From positions 1-64,000 of the forward strand of contig NZ_CP011038.1 in the NCBI RefSeq assembly GCF_002221505.1: a DNA stretch of 64,000 nucleotides, written 5' to 3'. Positions 47,570 to 56,257 of this stretch are shown in pieces. The position numbers and the translations under genes were made by a program. The stretch's first letter is position 1. Each line of letters opens with the position of its first letter. Below the pieces are notes generated by a model. That model ran no database searches. It was not told the origin of the DNA and saw nothing but the letters and a program-made list of their open reading frames with translations. This DNA comes from Pseudoalteromonas nigrifaciens. GTDB lineage: Bacteria > Pseudomonadota > Gammaproteobacteria > Enterobacterales > Alteromonadaceae.

Positions 47570-48079
47570 ATGACTTTAGTTAAAAACACTATTGTATCTT
47601 TTCTGATACTTAGCTTTATTACTGGCTGTTCAGCCTCTAGACACGCCATCATTTCCGGTGACTCTGAATTAACAGATGCTCAAGTGTGTCGAAATTACCT
47701 TAATGATAAAGATATCCTCGCTAAAAATTATACCGCCGAAAATACTGATGAAGCGAACTATATCTACGCGCTTAATAGAGAAGTTAAATATAGAGCACTC
47801 ACTCAGTACAAATGTGAGATATTAGCCGCGCAAGACAGAAAAGAAATCGCTCAAGGCGTTGTTGCAGCTGTCGTTGCGGTAGGTGTCGTTGTTTTAGCTG
47901 TTGCGGCAGCAGGAGCTGGCGGGTCAAATAACTATTCTTCTGGTTATGCATGGGACCAGTTTTATGATGGTAACTACAACTTAGTCTGGCGCTGTCGAGA
48001 TAAGTCTACGGGCCAATTTGCAAATAACAGCGCTTGCTCTGGACAGTATCAAAATGATAATACATGGACTGGGAAGTAG
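47570..48079 (+). CDS. unknown lipoprotein
   Basis: 169 residues. A lipoprotein signal with lipobox ITGC (Cys about 20). A predicted helix rich in charged residues follows, then a hydrophobic Val/Ala/Gly stretch (about 102-123, possibly a membrane or aggregation-prone segment) and a C-terminal part with WRCRDKSTGQFANNSAC, a pattern seen in small secreted proteins with paired cysteines. No function assigned. Confidence 0.75.
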   Translation: MTLVKNTIVSFLILSFITGCSASRHAIISGDSELTDAQVCRNYLNDKDILAKNYTAENTDEANYIYALNREVKYRALTQYKCEILAAQDRKEIAQGVVAAVVAVGVVVLAVAAAGAGGSNNYSSGYAWDQFYDGNYNLVWRCRDKSTGQFANNSACSGQYQNDNTWTGK

Positions 48080-48216
48080 CTTTCCCAATTAATTTTAAAA
48101 GCACAATATCTTAGTTCTAAAAATTAAAATTATCAGTAACCACAAATGAGAACTAGCTTATTAACTCATTTATTATATGTGACATATTTAAACTGAAATA
48201 GGTACCTAGAATCATA

Positions 48217-48951
48217 ATGAAAGCATCCACAATTTCACTGTTAGCAACACTTATTTTCTCTGCTGCCTCTTCAGCAAATCAAGAAATCGACTCATTTAGC
48301 AAAGCTAAACGACTGTTAGAAAAACAAGTTTATAACAACCACCGCGTTACACTTTATTGTGGTGCGACATTTGACGCTAGTAAAAAAGTAACCGCACCGG
48401 AGGGCTTTTCTACAACAAAGTACGTCAAACGAGCTAAAAAAATTGAATGGGAACATGTCGTTCCGGCAGAAAACTTTGGTCGTACTTTTAGCGAATGGCG
48501 AGATGGACATAAGCAGTGTGTAAATAGTGTGAGGAAGTCATTTAAGGGTCGAAGATGTGCAGAAAAAGTAAATACAGAATACCGTTTTATGCAAGCTGAT
48601 ATGTTCAACCTCTATCCGGCCATTGGTGCCGTGAATGCGCTGAGAAGTAATCATAACTTTACTATGCTTCCAGCGGCTCAAAGCGATTTTGGACGTTGTG
48701 CGATGAAGATTGACGACAGCAAAGCTGAGCCACCTGAAATGGCTAGAGGTCAAATTGCGCGTACTTATCTGTATATGGAGAACACCTATAAACGATACAG
48801 CATGAGTAAAGCACAAAGCCAGCTAATGAATGCGTGGGATAAAATGTATCCTGTAGATGCTTGGGAATGTACTAGAGCAGAAAAAATTTCAAAGCTACAA
48901 AAGAATCAAAATGATGTAGTAAAAAGTCGCTGTGAGAGTAGAGGTCTTTAA
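48217..48951 (+). CDS. endA: secreted endonuclease I (Dns/EndA type)
   Basis: Periplasmic or secreted non-specific nuclease, 244 residues with a signal peptide (about 1-20). The active-site block is IEWEHVVPAENFGR (His80 as general base), with NLYPAIGAVNALRSNHNF near 133-150 for the metal site. Paired cysteines (Cys48, Cys98, Cys114 and others) suit an exported protein. Usual length about 230. It degrades DNA for nutrition or limits uptake of foreign DNA. Confidence 0.93.
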   Translation: MKASTISLLATLIFSAASSANQEIDSFSKAKRLLEKQVYNNHRVTLYCGATFDASKKVTAPEGFSTTKYVKRAKKIEWEHVVPAENFGRTFSEWRDGHKQCVNSVRKSFKGRRCAEKVNTEYRFMQADMFNLYPAIGAVNALRSNHNFTMLPAAQSDFGRCAMKIDDSKAEPPEMARGQIARTYLYMENTYKRYSMSKAQSQLMNAWDKMYPVDAWECTRAEKISKLQKNQNDVVKSRCESRGL

Positions 48952-49350
48952 ACATATCATCTTAATCATGATTTATGAAAGCTTAGAATTAATAATCAAT
49001 CAAGTGATTTTTAACGTGAAACTCTCAGCTTTTATTAGTTAGTTTTTAATTCAGAATGAGCAGCTTTGAGCGATAACCGGTCATTGAGATTAGCTAAATA
49101 TAATAGTTAATTGATTGGTCAAACTGCTCTTTACTCATATATTCATGAAAATGAGCTGCTCGCGCATATTGATCTATTTAACTTTACTCAAAAATTTTAG
49201 AAAACTTAGTGATAGTAATACCTTAGGTTATTTGTTAAAACTATATAAAGCAGAAAAATGAGCGTTAAGTCGGCAGAAATATGCGCGATAAGCGGACTAT
49301 AAAATGTTAGTTTTATATTTGAGTTATTCAGAATTAAAGGTGTCAACTAG
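48952..49350. other. gene-free stretch
   Basis: No gene. CAGCTTTGAGCGATAA at 49,061-49,076 repeats the sequence at 44,825-44,840, including flanking GAATGA and CGG..ATTGA. Otherwise AT-rich without recognised features. Confidence 0.45.
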
Positions 49351-49850
49351 TTGAAAAATGTACTTATACTTATGGTTGTTGGATTGTATCTGGTAGCTTG
49401 TGGCTTTTTCATTGGTGTTACAGATAGAGCGGCTATGTTTGACGGGGTCAAATGGACTGATGTTGGTACTTTAGTTGTTACATCTCTTGGTTTTATTTTT
49501 GGTTTCTATACCTACTTTCAATGGTTAAATAACAAGCGAAAGGAGGATTCATATTTAGTCGCCAAAAGATACATCGCTGCTATAGATGAAATAGAAGAAA
49601 ACTTACATGAGTTGCGATTTCATTATGATCATATATGTCCTACACCAGGATTGATGGTTGAGGATAAAGATGTATCAATCAAACGTATTGAGCATCTTAA
49701 TATTGTTTGGGGCAACCTATATCAAGCACGGCGAAACCTTTATAAATCTAATAGAGAGCTATCATTCTGGAATGTTTGTCTAGCTAAAGAGGCTGTAGAA
49801 GACTACAACTATCGGAGTTTTTCAAGTTAGTTGTCGCCTCAAGTTAAATT

Positions 49851-50915
49851 TTATGCCGCCCGCATTTCTTCTTTTTTCTCAGGGTTTAAATTTACTTCAT
49901 TTATCATTGACCAGTCTCGTGACTTTCCTGACCAACGACTTGGGTTATTCAATTTAGCTGCGTCGTTTACCTGCTGACGCTTAGCTAATATTTCTTTATC
50001 TAAACCTGAATGACGCTGGTTTGGCGTCACAAATTTTATACCACTGTGAAGGTGCTCATTATTGTACCAATCAACGAACCCACTTACCCATTCTCTTGCT
50101 GCGCTTATATCTTCAAATGCCTTTTCTGGGTATTCTGGGCGATACTTTAACGTTTTAAATAACGACTCAGAGTATGGATTGTCATTACTTACTGACGGTC
50201 GACTAAATGATGGCACAATCCCTAACTCCTGTAATGTTGCCAGTAATGTCGCGCCTTTCATTGGGCTACCATTATCTGAGTGCAACGTGACTTGCTCGCG
50301 CTTTATTTGCTCCCGACTGCAAATATCCTTCATTAAATCTGCGGCTAATTCACTTAACTGTGTGTCGTAAACCTGCCAGCCAACAACCTTTCGACTAAAA
50401 ATGTCCATCACTAAATATAAGTATAAAAACTGCCCTTTTACGCTCGTTGGTAAATAGGTGATATCCCAAGTGTATACTTCATTTGCACGCACAGCCTTCA
50501 ATGCTCTTGGCTTTTTCATCGGCTTAGCCGGCTTTACTTTTTCTCTATGCGTTAATAAGTTATGTGCCTTCATGACACGATAAAACGAACTTTCAGACGC
50601 TATCCATATGCCCTTATCAAGCAGCTTAGGGACTATTTTACTGGCCGGTAAATGCCCATATTCGGCTGAATTAACCGTATTAATAATGCGCTGCCGCTCT
50701 AACTCTGTGAGACGGTTTGGCGGCTGTTTTTTCGTACTCGTCCGTTTGTCAGTCATATCGTCTGCTTCAATCCACCGCTGAACGGTTCTTAGTGTCAGTC
50801 CAAGTAACTCACATGCCTTTTCTTTCCTTGCCCCTGAAGCCTGTGCGTTTGTGATAAGCGTTATTAATTCATGTCGCTCAGTCGCTGTTGTTAATCGTCC
50901 TCGTTGAAACCCCAA
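49851..50915 (-). CDS. IS3-family transposase OrfB (copy 2)
   Basis: 354 residues. Same DDE core as copy 1: YTWDITYLP, LHSDNGSPM and SESLFKTLKYRPEYP. The orfA-orfB overlap carries a run of ten A on the minus strand followed by G, a slippery site for the OrfAB fusion. Differences from copy 1 are scattered substitutions, mostly conservative. Confidence 0.93.
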   Translation of the reverse strand: MGFQRGRLTTATERHELITLITNAQASGARKEKACELLGLTLRTVQRWIEADDMTDKRTSTKKQPPNRLTELERQRIINTVNSAEYGHLPASKIVPKLLDKGIWIASESSFYRVMKAHNLLTHREKVKPAKPMKKPRALKAVRANEVYTWDITYLPTSVKGQFLYLYLVMDIFSRKVVGWQVYDTQLSELAADLMKDICSREQIKREQVTLHSDNGSPMKGATLLATLQELGIVPSFSRPSVSNDNPYSESLFKTLKYRPEYPEKAFEDISAAREWVSGFVDWYNNEHLHSGIKFVTPNQRHSGLDKEILAKRQQVNDAAKLNNPSRWSGKSRDWSMINEVNLNPEKKEEMRAA

Positions 50916-51397
50916 AGTGCATCCGCTTTTTTTTTGAGTACAAGCAGAGCGGCTGTTTCAGCTAAGGCCTTATCTTTACGATTCAGTTCTTTTTGCAGCT
51001 GTTTTATCTCTTGCTTAAGCTGTTTACTGTCTGATTTAGCTAGTTTCGTTGTAGGTCCTTGGGCAAAATCTTGCTTCCACTGCTTAATATGATGCGGGTA
51101 AAGCCCTTTATTACGACAGTATTCATTAATGGCTGTTTCATCTAAATGACCACAGTCAATGATCGCGCTGAGTCTTTCTTCTAAACTCCAGTCTTGTGGT
51201 CGTTTTTCTGCTGTCATTTGGCTACCCGTCTGGTGTGTTTCAAGTTGATGTTTTTTTGCGAGTGCTATCCAACGCTGTAACGTTGAATAACCGACACCTA
51301 AATCATCTGCAATATCTTCTAAGCGAACATCATCACATTGAGATAATGCTTTTTCAACCGCTTGAACTTTAAATTCTTGTGTAAATTGACGTCTCAT
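50891..51397 (-). CDS. IS3-family OrfA (copy 2)
   Basis: 168 residues with the two helix-turn-helix segments (DVRLEDIADDLGVGYSTLQRW and LDETAINEYCRNKGLYPHHIKQW) and the leucine-zipper-like tail. It ends in a different frame from copy 1 because the A run is two bases longer. Confidence 0.9.
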   Translation of the reverse strand: MRRQFTQEFKVQAVEKALSQCDDVRLEDIADDLGVGYSTLQRWIALAKKHQLETHQTGSQMTAEKRPQDWSLEERLSAIIDCGHLDETAINEYCRNKGLYPHHIKQWKQDFAQGPTTKLAKSDSKQLKQEIKQLQKELNRKDKALAETAALLVLKKKADALWGFNEDD

Positions 51398-51655
51398 TAT
51401 ATCTGCCTCTATTAAAAGTTAGAGGCGACAACTATCCTGACACAGGGGGCTATTTGAATAAGTCACTGGACAATATTAGTGTGATATCTTCAGTTTTGAA
51501 CAATCAATTATTCCATTTTGTAAGCAGTAGACAAAATATGGATGGAGTGATTCGAGAGAAGCAAAGGTTTGACGAGTTACATGATTCAGTTCATAAAATC
51601 ATTCAACATCGCGTTGATTGTGGCTTTAAGTCAATGTTTACCTTCGAAATATAAA

Positions 51656-51902
51656 TGTAACGAAAAAAACGTTCAAGAGTAACTCCAAACGTGTGCTAGT
51701 TTTGCTGCGCTCACAATATGGCACACGGTTGTCACACTTTAACGTGGAGTTGAGGCTGCAGAATTACTTTTTTTAAGGAAAACAGCCTGTTTTATGTGTT
51801 CCAAATGCATTACCTAATGCTCTAAAAAGGCTTAGAGTGAATTGTAGGAGCTATTTTTTAATTGAATTTGACTGTTGGAGTTATTCTACAGTCTAGTTAG
51901 GC
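51656..51902 (+). repeat. attC-like structured site 1 (candidate)
   Basis: Begins TGTAACG and ends GTTAGGC (51,896-51,902). TAACTCCAA (51,680-51,688) pairs perfectly with TTGGAGTTA (51,875-51,883); inside, CGTGTGC pairs with GCACACG (51,690-51,727). The opening TAACGAA...TTCAAGAG resembles the start of Vibrio cholerae repeats. At 247 bases it is longer than usual attC sites (about 57-141). Confidence 0.35.
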
Positions 51903-51922
51903 AATAAACCAATGGAAGTTTG

Positions 51923-52636
51923 ATGCTCAATAGTAGGTTTTTCGATAAAGATAGAAGTGTTCAAGAGCGGTGGTTTCGAATGAAATTCCACAGAAATTTT
52001 GGGCTGCAGATAAAAGCTGTTTTCTTGTGGCGACTTTACCGTAAATTGGAAAAAGAATTTAAAGCAAAAGATAAAGTTATAAACGGAGCTATAGAAATCA
52101 CAGTGAAAGAATGCAAGAAGGTCAATGAGGAGCTGTTTCCTGCGACAAAGCAGTTTCTAAATATTGGCCTGTATTTCTTGCTTGCTGAGAGAGATATCCA
52201 AGCTTTAAAAGCTGATGCTTTCGCTCATCCTAATGAGACAAAAAGGAATATTGCGTTACGTGCACTGCTTTTAACCATTTATGAGTGGGATATGGGAAAA
52301 GTTACTGGACGGCGAATGCAGTTTATATACGAATCGACAGGATTGTCTGATTCTTCAAGGAGTATGGTTGTTGATGCCCTAAAAAAATTAAAGAAAGCAA
52401 GAAAAGCAATTGAAAATGAAATTTCTGAGGCAAGGCACAACACTATTGCCCATAGAGAGGCCGACGCTCTACATCAGTACGAAATTATCTCAGAGCTGAA
52501 AATCATGGATTTTTCCATAGCTTTGACTGGTTTGTACGAAGCATCAGATATGCTGTTGAAGTCTTTGGTAAAAGCGATGCTTGAAATTGGTACGACGGAA
52601 AACCTGTTTAATCAGGTGAATTATCGAAAAAAATAG
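51923..52636 (+). CDS. HEPN-like protein (AbiU2-style), unknown role
   Basis: 237 residues from the ATG at 51923 (GGAAG upstream); a TTG one codon earlier is also open. Almost all helical. The stretch EARHNTIAHREAD near 168-180 carries an R-x(4)-H motif (RHNTIAH) typical of HEPN domains, as in AbiU2-like proteins, where it is the RNase active site. The gene lies between GTTAGGC and GCCTAAC, and its stop codon touches GCCTAAC. This is the position of a gene in an integron cassette. Next to CBASS and a type I system, an abortive-infection role is plausible but unproven. Confidence 0.6.
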   Translation: MLNSRFFDKDRSVQERWFRMKFHRNFGLQIKAVFLWRLYRKLEKEFKAKDKVINGAIEITVKECKKVNEELFPATKQFLNIGLYFLLAERDIQALKADAFAHPNETKRNIALRALLLTIYEWDMGKVTGRRMQFIYESTGLSDSSRSMVVDALKKLKKARKAIENEISEARHNTIAHREADALHQYEIISELKIMDFSIALTGLYEASDMLLKSLVKAMLEIGTTENLFNQVNYRKK

Positions 52637-52873
52637 CCTAACAAGCTGCTGCCGACGAGCGGCAGAGTGCAGAGTTACTAATGTCCGCAATTGGCACTGA
52701 GCCGAACTTCGGCAAAGAGCGAGAAGCAGACGGTCGAGTAAACTCGTTTTTGGACAGAAACAATTCAGTAACCTTACTAAATTAGCAAATCAATAAATTA
52801 TCTTAAGTATGACAAACTCGTTTAATGAAGTGTTCAATCTGAGTGGTGCGAGTTACTTGGCTGCGTGTTAGAT
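52636..52873 (+). repeat. attC-like structured site 2 (candidate)
   Basis: Begins GCCTAACAAGCTGC at the stop codon and ends GGCTGCGTGTTAGAT. CTAACA pairs with TGTTAG, and the inner GC-rich parts pair partly. Small hairpins lie inside (CTGCCG/CGGCAG, GCCGAACTTCGGC). A further nested inverted repeat (TTAAGTATGA and TCATACTTAA) spans 52,802-52,897. Length 238 bases, similar to site 1. Confidence 0.35.
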
Positions 52874-53044
52874 AATTTAGACTTATCATACTTAACGGAT
52901 TGAAAGTGATACTGTTCGCTCTGACAAGTTAGCACTACTGACAGATCAACCATTAATTAAATCATAATCTTATGGGTTGGGTTTACCCACAACGCCCCCA
53001 TATAATTAATGCTTAATACTGAGTAATTTATCGTGGAGGTTGCA

Positions 53045-54043
53045 GTGGCTGATATTCAGAAAGCATTTATAGATTATCATGATCAAATAAAACTAGGCAC
53101 ATATGATGAAAATAAGGCGTTGCGCGATAAGCGAGACTTACTGATAAATGGGCTTAAAGAGTCTTTACGTGACGAGAAGATTCCTAATACCGAAAAGAAA
53201 CTGACCTTTTCTAAGATCGATCAAGGCTCTTACTCGATGCATACAGGAGTCAAACCTCTTGATGATGACTATGATATCGATGTTGGGGTGATCTTTGACA
53301 TCAATACTGATGACTATGATTCAAAAAAATTGAAGAAACTTGTTCGAGATAAACTCGATAAACAAAATAATAGAAACGTTTCATATAACCGACCTTGTAT
53401 TAGCGTCAACTATGCCGCAGGCTATCATGTTGATATACCTGTATATGCCAAAAATGGCGGAAATATACATATTGCATGGGGCAAAGAAACGTCCTCAGAA
53501 CACGTCTGGTATGAGTCAGACCCAGAAGGTTTAAAGCAATGGGTCAAGGACGTTTCTAACGATGGTGAGCAAAGAGCACAATTCAGACGCTGTGTGCGAT
53601 ACCTTAAGCGCTGGAAAAACAAAAATTTCACATCTAACGGCAATACTGCTCCCCCTTCAATTGGATTAACAATCCAAGCAAAAACTTCTTTTGTTTACAA
53701 AAAAGAAGACGACCTATCTTGCCTTATAGGCATAGCAAAGAGTATTCGTGATAGCTTTACTTTATCGTTTAGTGTTGATGATATGAAGTTTTATAAAGTC
53801 GTGGATGTGCCACTACCAGTTGCGCCAGGCAAAAACGTTTACTATAAGATGACTAAAAAGCAACTTGATAACTACTATAACAAAGTTGATGAACTAGTCG
53901 AAGCGTTGGAGGCCGCTCAAGAAGAAGAGAGTCTCTCGGAGAGTAGTACAATTTTAAACAAGGTATTTGGCGACTTCCCTGTGATAAGCGACGCTGTTAA
54001 ATCGAATAAGCAGCCCTACTTGCCTACAGGCATGAGTGCATGA
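53045..54043 (+). CDS. CBASS CD-NTase (cyclic oligonucleotide synthase)
   Basis: Makes the cyclic nucleotide alarm that switches on the effector after phage infection. I take the GTG at 53045 (332 residues) because GGAGG lies 5 bases upstream. The cGAS/DncV-like active site is clear: QGSYSM (Gly61-Ser62), YDIDVG (Asp77 and Asp79) and the third Asp at YHVDIP (Asp130). The C-terminus is a flexible tail ending GMSA; in type II CBASS, Cap2 joins this end to other proteins. The stop overlaps the cap2 start (ATGA). The product cannot be read from sequence; SAVED effectors usually sense cyclic trinucleotides. Confidence 0.92.
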   Translation: MADIQKAFIDYHDQIKLGTYDENKALRDKRDLLINGLKESLRDEKIPNTEKKLTFSKIDQGSYSMHTGVKPLDDDYDIDVGVIFDINTDDYDSKKLKKLVRDKLDKQNNRNVSYNRPCISVNYAAGYHVDIPVYAKNGGNIHIAWGKETSSEHVWYESDPEGLKQWVKDVSNDGEQRAQFRRCVRYLKRWKNKNFTSNGNTAPPSIGLTIQAKTSFVYKKEDDLSCLIGIAKSIRDSFTLSFSVDDMKFYKVVDVPLPVAPGKNVYYKMTKKQLDNYYNKVDELVEALEAAQEEESLSESSTILNKVFGDFPVISDAVKSNKQPYLPTGMSA

Positions 54044-55746
54044 CCCCAGAAATAATAGCTGGCTTGATTGAAAGCATCACATTCAATCAGCTTATTTCGA
54101 AACAGCAAGTCGATGAAAGAACCTTTGACTTTGAACTACAAGGGCGATCCATTAAATGGAACGTCCGCCTGTACTTCTACCTAACATTCCCATTTAGCTT
54201 ACCTCTTGCGCAAATCCTCAATGAAGAATACATAGGCAAAATGCCACATGTGAATTCGAAAGGAACTTTATGTGTTGAAGAGGGAGATTCGATACTAGTT
54301 GATTATCATTCACCAAGTGAGATTATCGAAACGTTCTTATGCCAAACTTTAAAAACTCTAGAACGCTCCTCTTTGCGGGTATTTAAAGGTGAATTGTATG
54401 ATGAACTAGAAGGCTTTATACATGGCGCAGATACCATTAACTCCTTCTACAGAGCAGGTAGCTCGGTAGAAAAGTTAGTTCTACGTATAGCACCATCAAG
54501 CAACCTATTAGCTCCTTCCGACATAAATCCTATAGCTTTAGCCAAAAGCACAAGCGATATACCTTGCGGGTTCAGCAACACCCAAGCACTAAATAAACAC
54601 CAATTAGTGAATATCGTTCACATTCCCCTAAGTGCTCCAGTTGTTCCGTCTACAACAAGCGAATCAGCGTCCCGTTTCATTTCAGAGTTAAAACAGCAGA
54701 TATCAGAAGAAAACTCAAAAATACTTATAAAGCTGTTGGGACAAAATTCTAAGAAACAACGCCAATTTTTTGTTTTGGTAAGTATGCCAAGAAGCTCTAG
54801 AGAGAGAAGTGAGTTTATCTGTCAGTTCAAAGCTAAAGCACCAGCGCTACACCCAATTCTCACTGATAGTACAGATTGGCAACTGAAGTTTTTCCTTTTG
54901 AATAGGCATAACAAAGAATACCTACTCGAAAGAGGCGGAGCCAATTTAAGCATAAACAACAAAACAGTAGCAGTGGTAGGGTGTGGCTCTGTAGGTAGTG
55001 AAATTGCTATGTTAATAGCCAAATCAGGTGTAGGGGCTATTAAACTGATCGATGACGATTTACTTGATGCAGACAATATCTATAGGCATAGCCTTGGTGG
55101 TCGCTACTTAAACTTCAGTCCTTCTGTCAAGGATAGAAAAGTGCGAAAGATATCTAAGGTGAGAGCATTAGCAAAAGAAATTAGGGTAAATATTCCCCAT
55201 ATTCACGTTGAAGCTTGCCAGTATTCACTTTCAGCTCACAACGTAAAAAGCGTAATGAAAGGGGTAGATATTGTTATTGTAGCTATTGGAAATCCATCCA
55301 TCAGTCTATTACTCAATCGCAGCTTGAAAGAGCATCAATTCAACAATGTTATTTATTGCTGGAATGAGCCCGATGGTTACGGTGGGCACTCTGTTGCTCT
55401 AAATTTAGATCAAGTTTGTCTTGAGTGTGTTTTATACAAAAAAAGTAGTCCGAGCACTTCTATAAATTTAGTTGAGTTCGGACAAGCTATATCCAAAAAC
55501 TTAACAGGTTGCGCGGGTGTTTTTACACCATTCTCTTACTTAGATTCAACTAAAACCGCCTCAGCAGCAGCTCAGCAAGCTATTACTTTTTTAACTTCGG
55601 GTAAAATGGAACCAAAAGTAACATCATGGAAAGGTATTGATAAAGGCACCTTACAAACAACTAATAGATTTAAAAGTATGGCATTGATGGAAGAAATAAG
55701 TTTATCAAAAAACGATGAGTGTATATGTTGTGACAGTAATAACTGA
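54040..55746 (+). CDS. cap2: CBASS Cap2, E1/E2 ubiquitin-like ligase
   Basis: 568 residues. The N-terminal E2-like domain (about 1-130) has its cysteine in SKGTLCVEE (Cys78). After a linker, the C-terminal ThiF/E1 domain carries the nucleotide loop VVGCGSVGSE (311-320), DDDLLDADNIYRH (338-350) and CxxC pairs (Cys460 and Cys463, plus CICC near the end). Cys491 in NLTGCAGVF is the likely E1 cysteine. Cap2 charges the CD-NTase C-terminus and attaches it to a target, which primes the synthase. Overlaps both neighbours. Confidence 0.92.
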   Translation: MTPEIIAGLIESITFNQLISKQQVDERTFDFELQGRSIKWNVRLYFYLTFPFSLPLAQILNEEYIGKMPHVNSKGTLCVEEGDSILVDYHSPSEIIETFLCQTLKTLERSSLRVFKGELYDELEGFIHGADTINSFYRAGSSVEKLVLRIAPSSNLLAPSDINPIALAKSTSDIPCGFSNTQALNKHQLVNIVHIPLSAPVVPSTTSESASRFISELKQQISEENSKILIKLLGQNSKKQRQFFVLVSMPRSSRERSEFICQFKAKAPALHPILTDSTDWQLKFFLLNRHNKEYLLERGGANLSINNKTVAVVGCGSVGSEIAMLIAKSGVGAIKLIDDDLLDADNIYRHSLGGRYLNFSPSVKDRKVRKISKVRALAKEIRVNIPHIHVEACQYSLSAHNVKSVMKGVDIVIVAIGNPSISLLLNRSLKEHQFNNVIYCWNEPDGYGGHSVALNLDQVCLECVLYKKSSPSTSINLVEFGQAISKNLTGCAGVFTPFSYLDSTKTASAAAQQAITFLTSGKMEPKVTSWKGIDKGTLQTTNRFKSMALMEEISLSKNDECICCDSNN

Positions 55747-56242
55747 GAATTGGTTAATTGAGTCAGATGAATATGGGAATATAGTAATTGACTCAGAAGT
55801 AATTAATACCCTGATTAGTTACAGGCAACTAGGTAAGCATGATTGTGAGGCAGGAGGAGCACTTATGGGCTGTCTACGGGGAAACAATGAAATTGAGGTA
55901 AATGACTTAACGTTACCTCAACCAAGTGATAAAAGAACTAGGTACTCATTTTTTCGCTCGAATGCTCATAACAAAATTTTAAATGGAAAATGGAAAGCTA
56001 GTAATGGGGAGGCGTACCTAGTTGGCCTTTGGCATACACACCCTGAACCAACGCCTGAGTACTCTAATGAGGATAAGAAAGATTGGCATAAAGTCTTAAA
56101 ACAAGGTCAATATGAAGGCCAGTCGTTAATTTTTATTATCGTTGGGCACAAAGACATTCGACTCTGGATAAGCAACAACAAAAATTATAAAATAACACTT
56201 CTAGGAGAGTATTCTCTTAAAAATAGTGTTCATAAAGGGTAG
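55715..56242 (+). CDS. cap3: CBASS Cap3, JAMM-family isopeptidase
   Basis: 175 residues from the ATG at 55715, which overlaps cap2 by 32 bases; a start at GTG 55730 is possible. The JAB/MPN zinc site is complete: Glu46 in CEAGGALMG, His107 and His109 in LWHTHPEP, Ser117 and Asp120 in YSNED. Cap3 reverses the Cap2-made bond. Third gene of the CBASS operon. Confidence 0.92.
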   Translation: MSVYVVTVITENWLIESDEYGNIVIDSEVINTLISYRQLGKHDCEAGGALMGCLRGNNEIEVNDLTLPQPSDKRTRYSFFRSNAHNKILNGKWKASNGEAYLVGLWHTHPEPTPEYSNEDKKDWHKVLKQGQYEGQSLIFIIVGHKDIRLWISNNKNYKITLLGEYSLKNSVHKG

Positions 56243-56257
56243 TGGCAGAATGATTAT

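Larger units (their letters stand above)
49818..51444 (-). mobile_element. IS3-family element, copy 2
   Basis: About 1.63 kb, same organisation and nearly the same ends as copy 1 at 9,400-11,025 (TAGTTGTCGC at both termini). Sequence identity to copy 1 is high but not complete, so the two did not arise by a very recent jump. Confidence 0.85.
49351..51654 (+). pseudogene. unknown two-helix membrane protein gene split by an IS3-family element
   Basis: A TTG start (AAGG upstream) opens a frame with two membrane helices (about 4-20 and 38-56) and a helical cytoplasmic tail. At about 49,818 the IS begins, and the frame would end at 49,830. After the IS right end at 51,444 the original frame resumes (GYLNKSLDNISVISSVLNNQ) and ends FTFEI at 51,654. 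Together about 225 residues. The short open frame after the IS is therefore not a separate gene. Function unknown. Confidence 0.75.

Noticed and set aside
51454..51654. Short gene after the second IS3-family copy
   Set aside because: It is the in-frame remainder of the gene that starts at 49,351.
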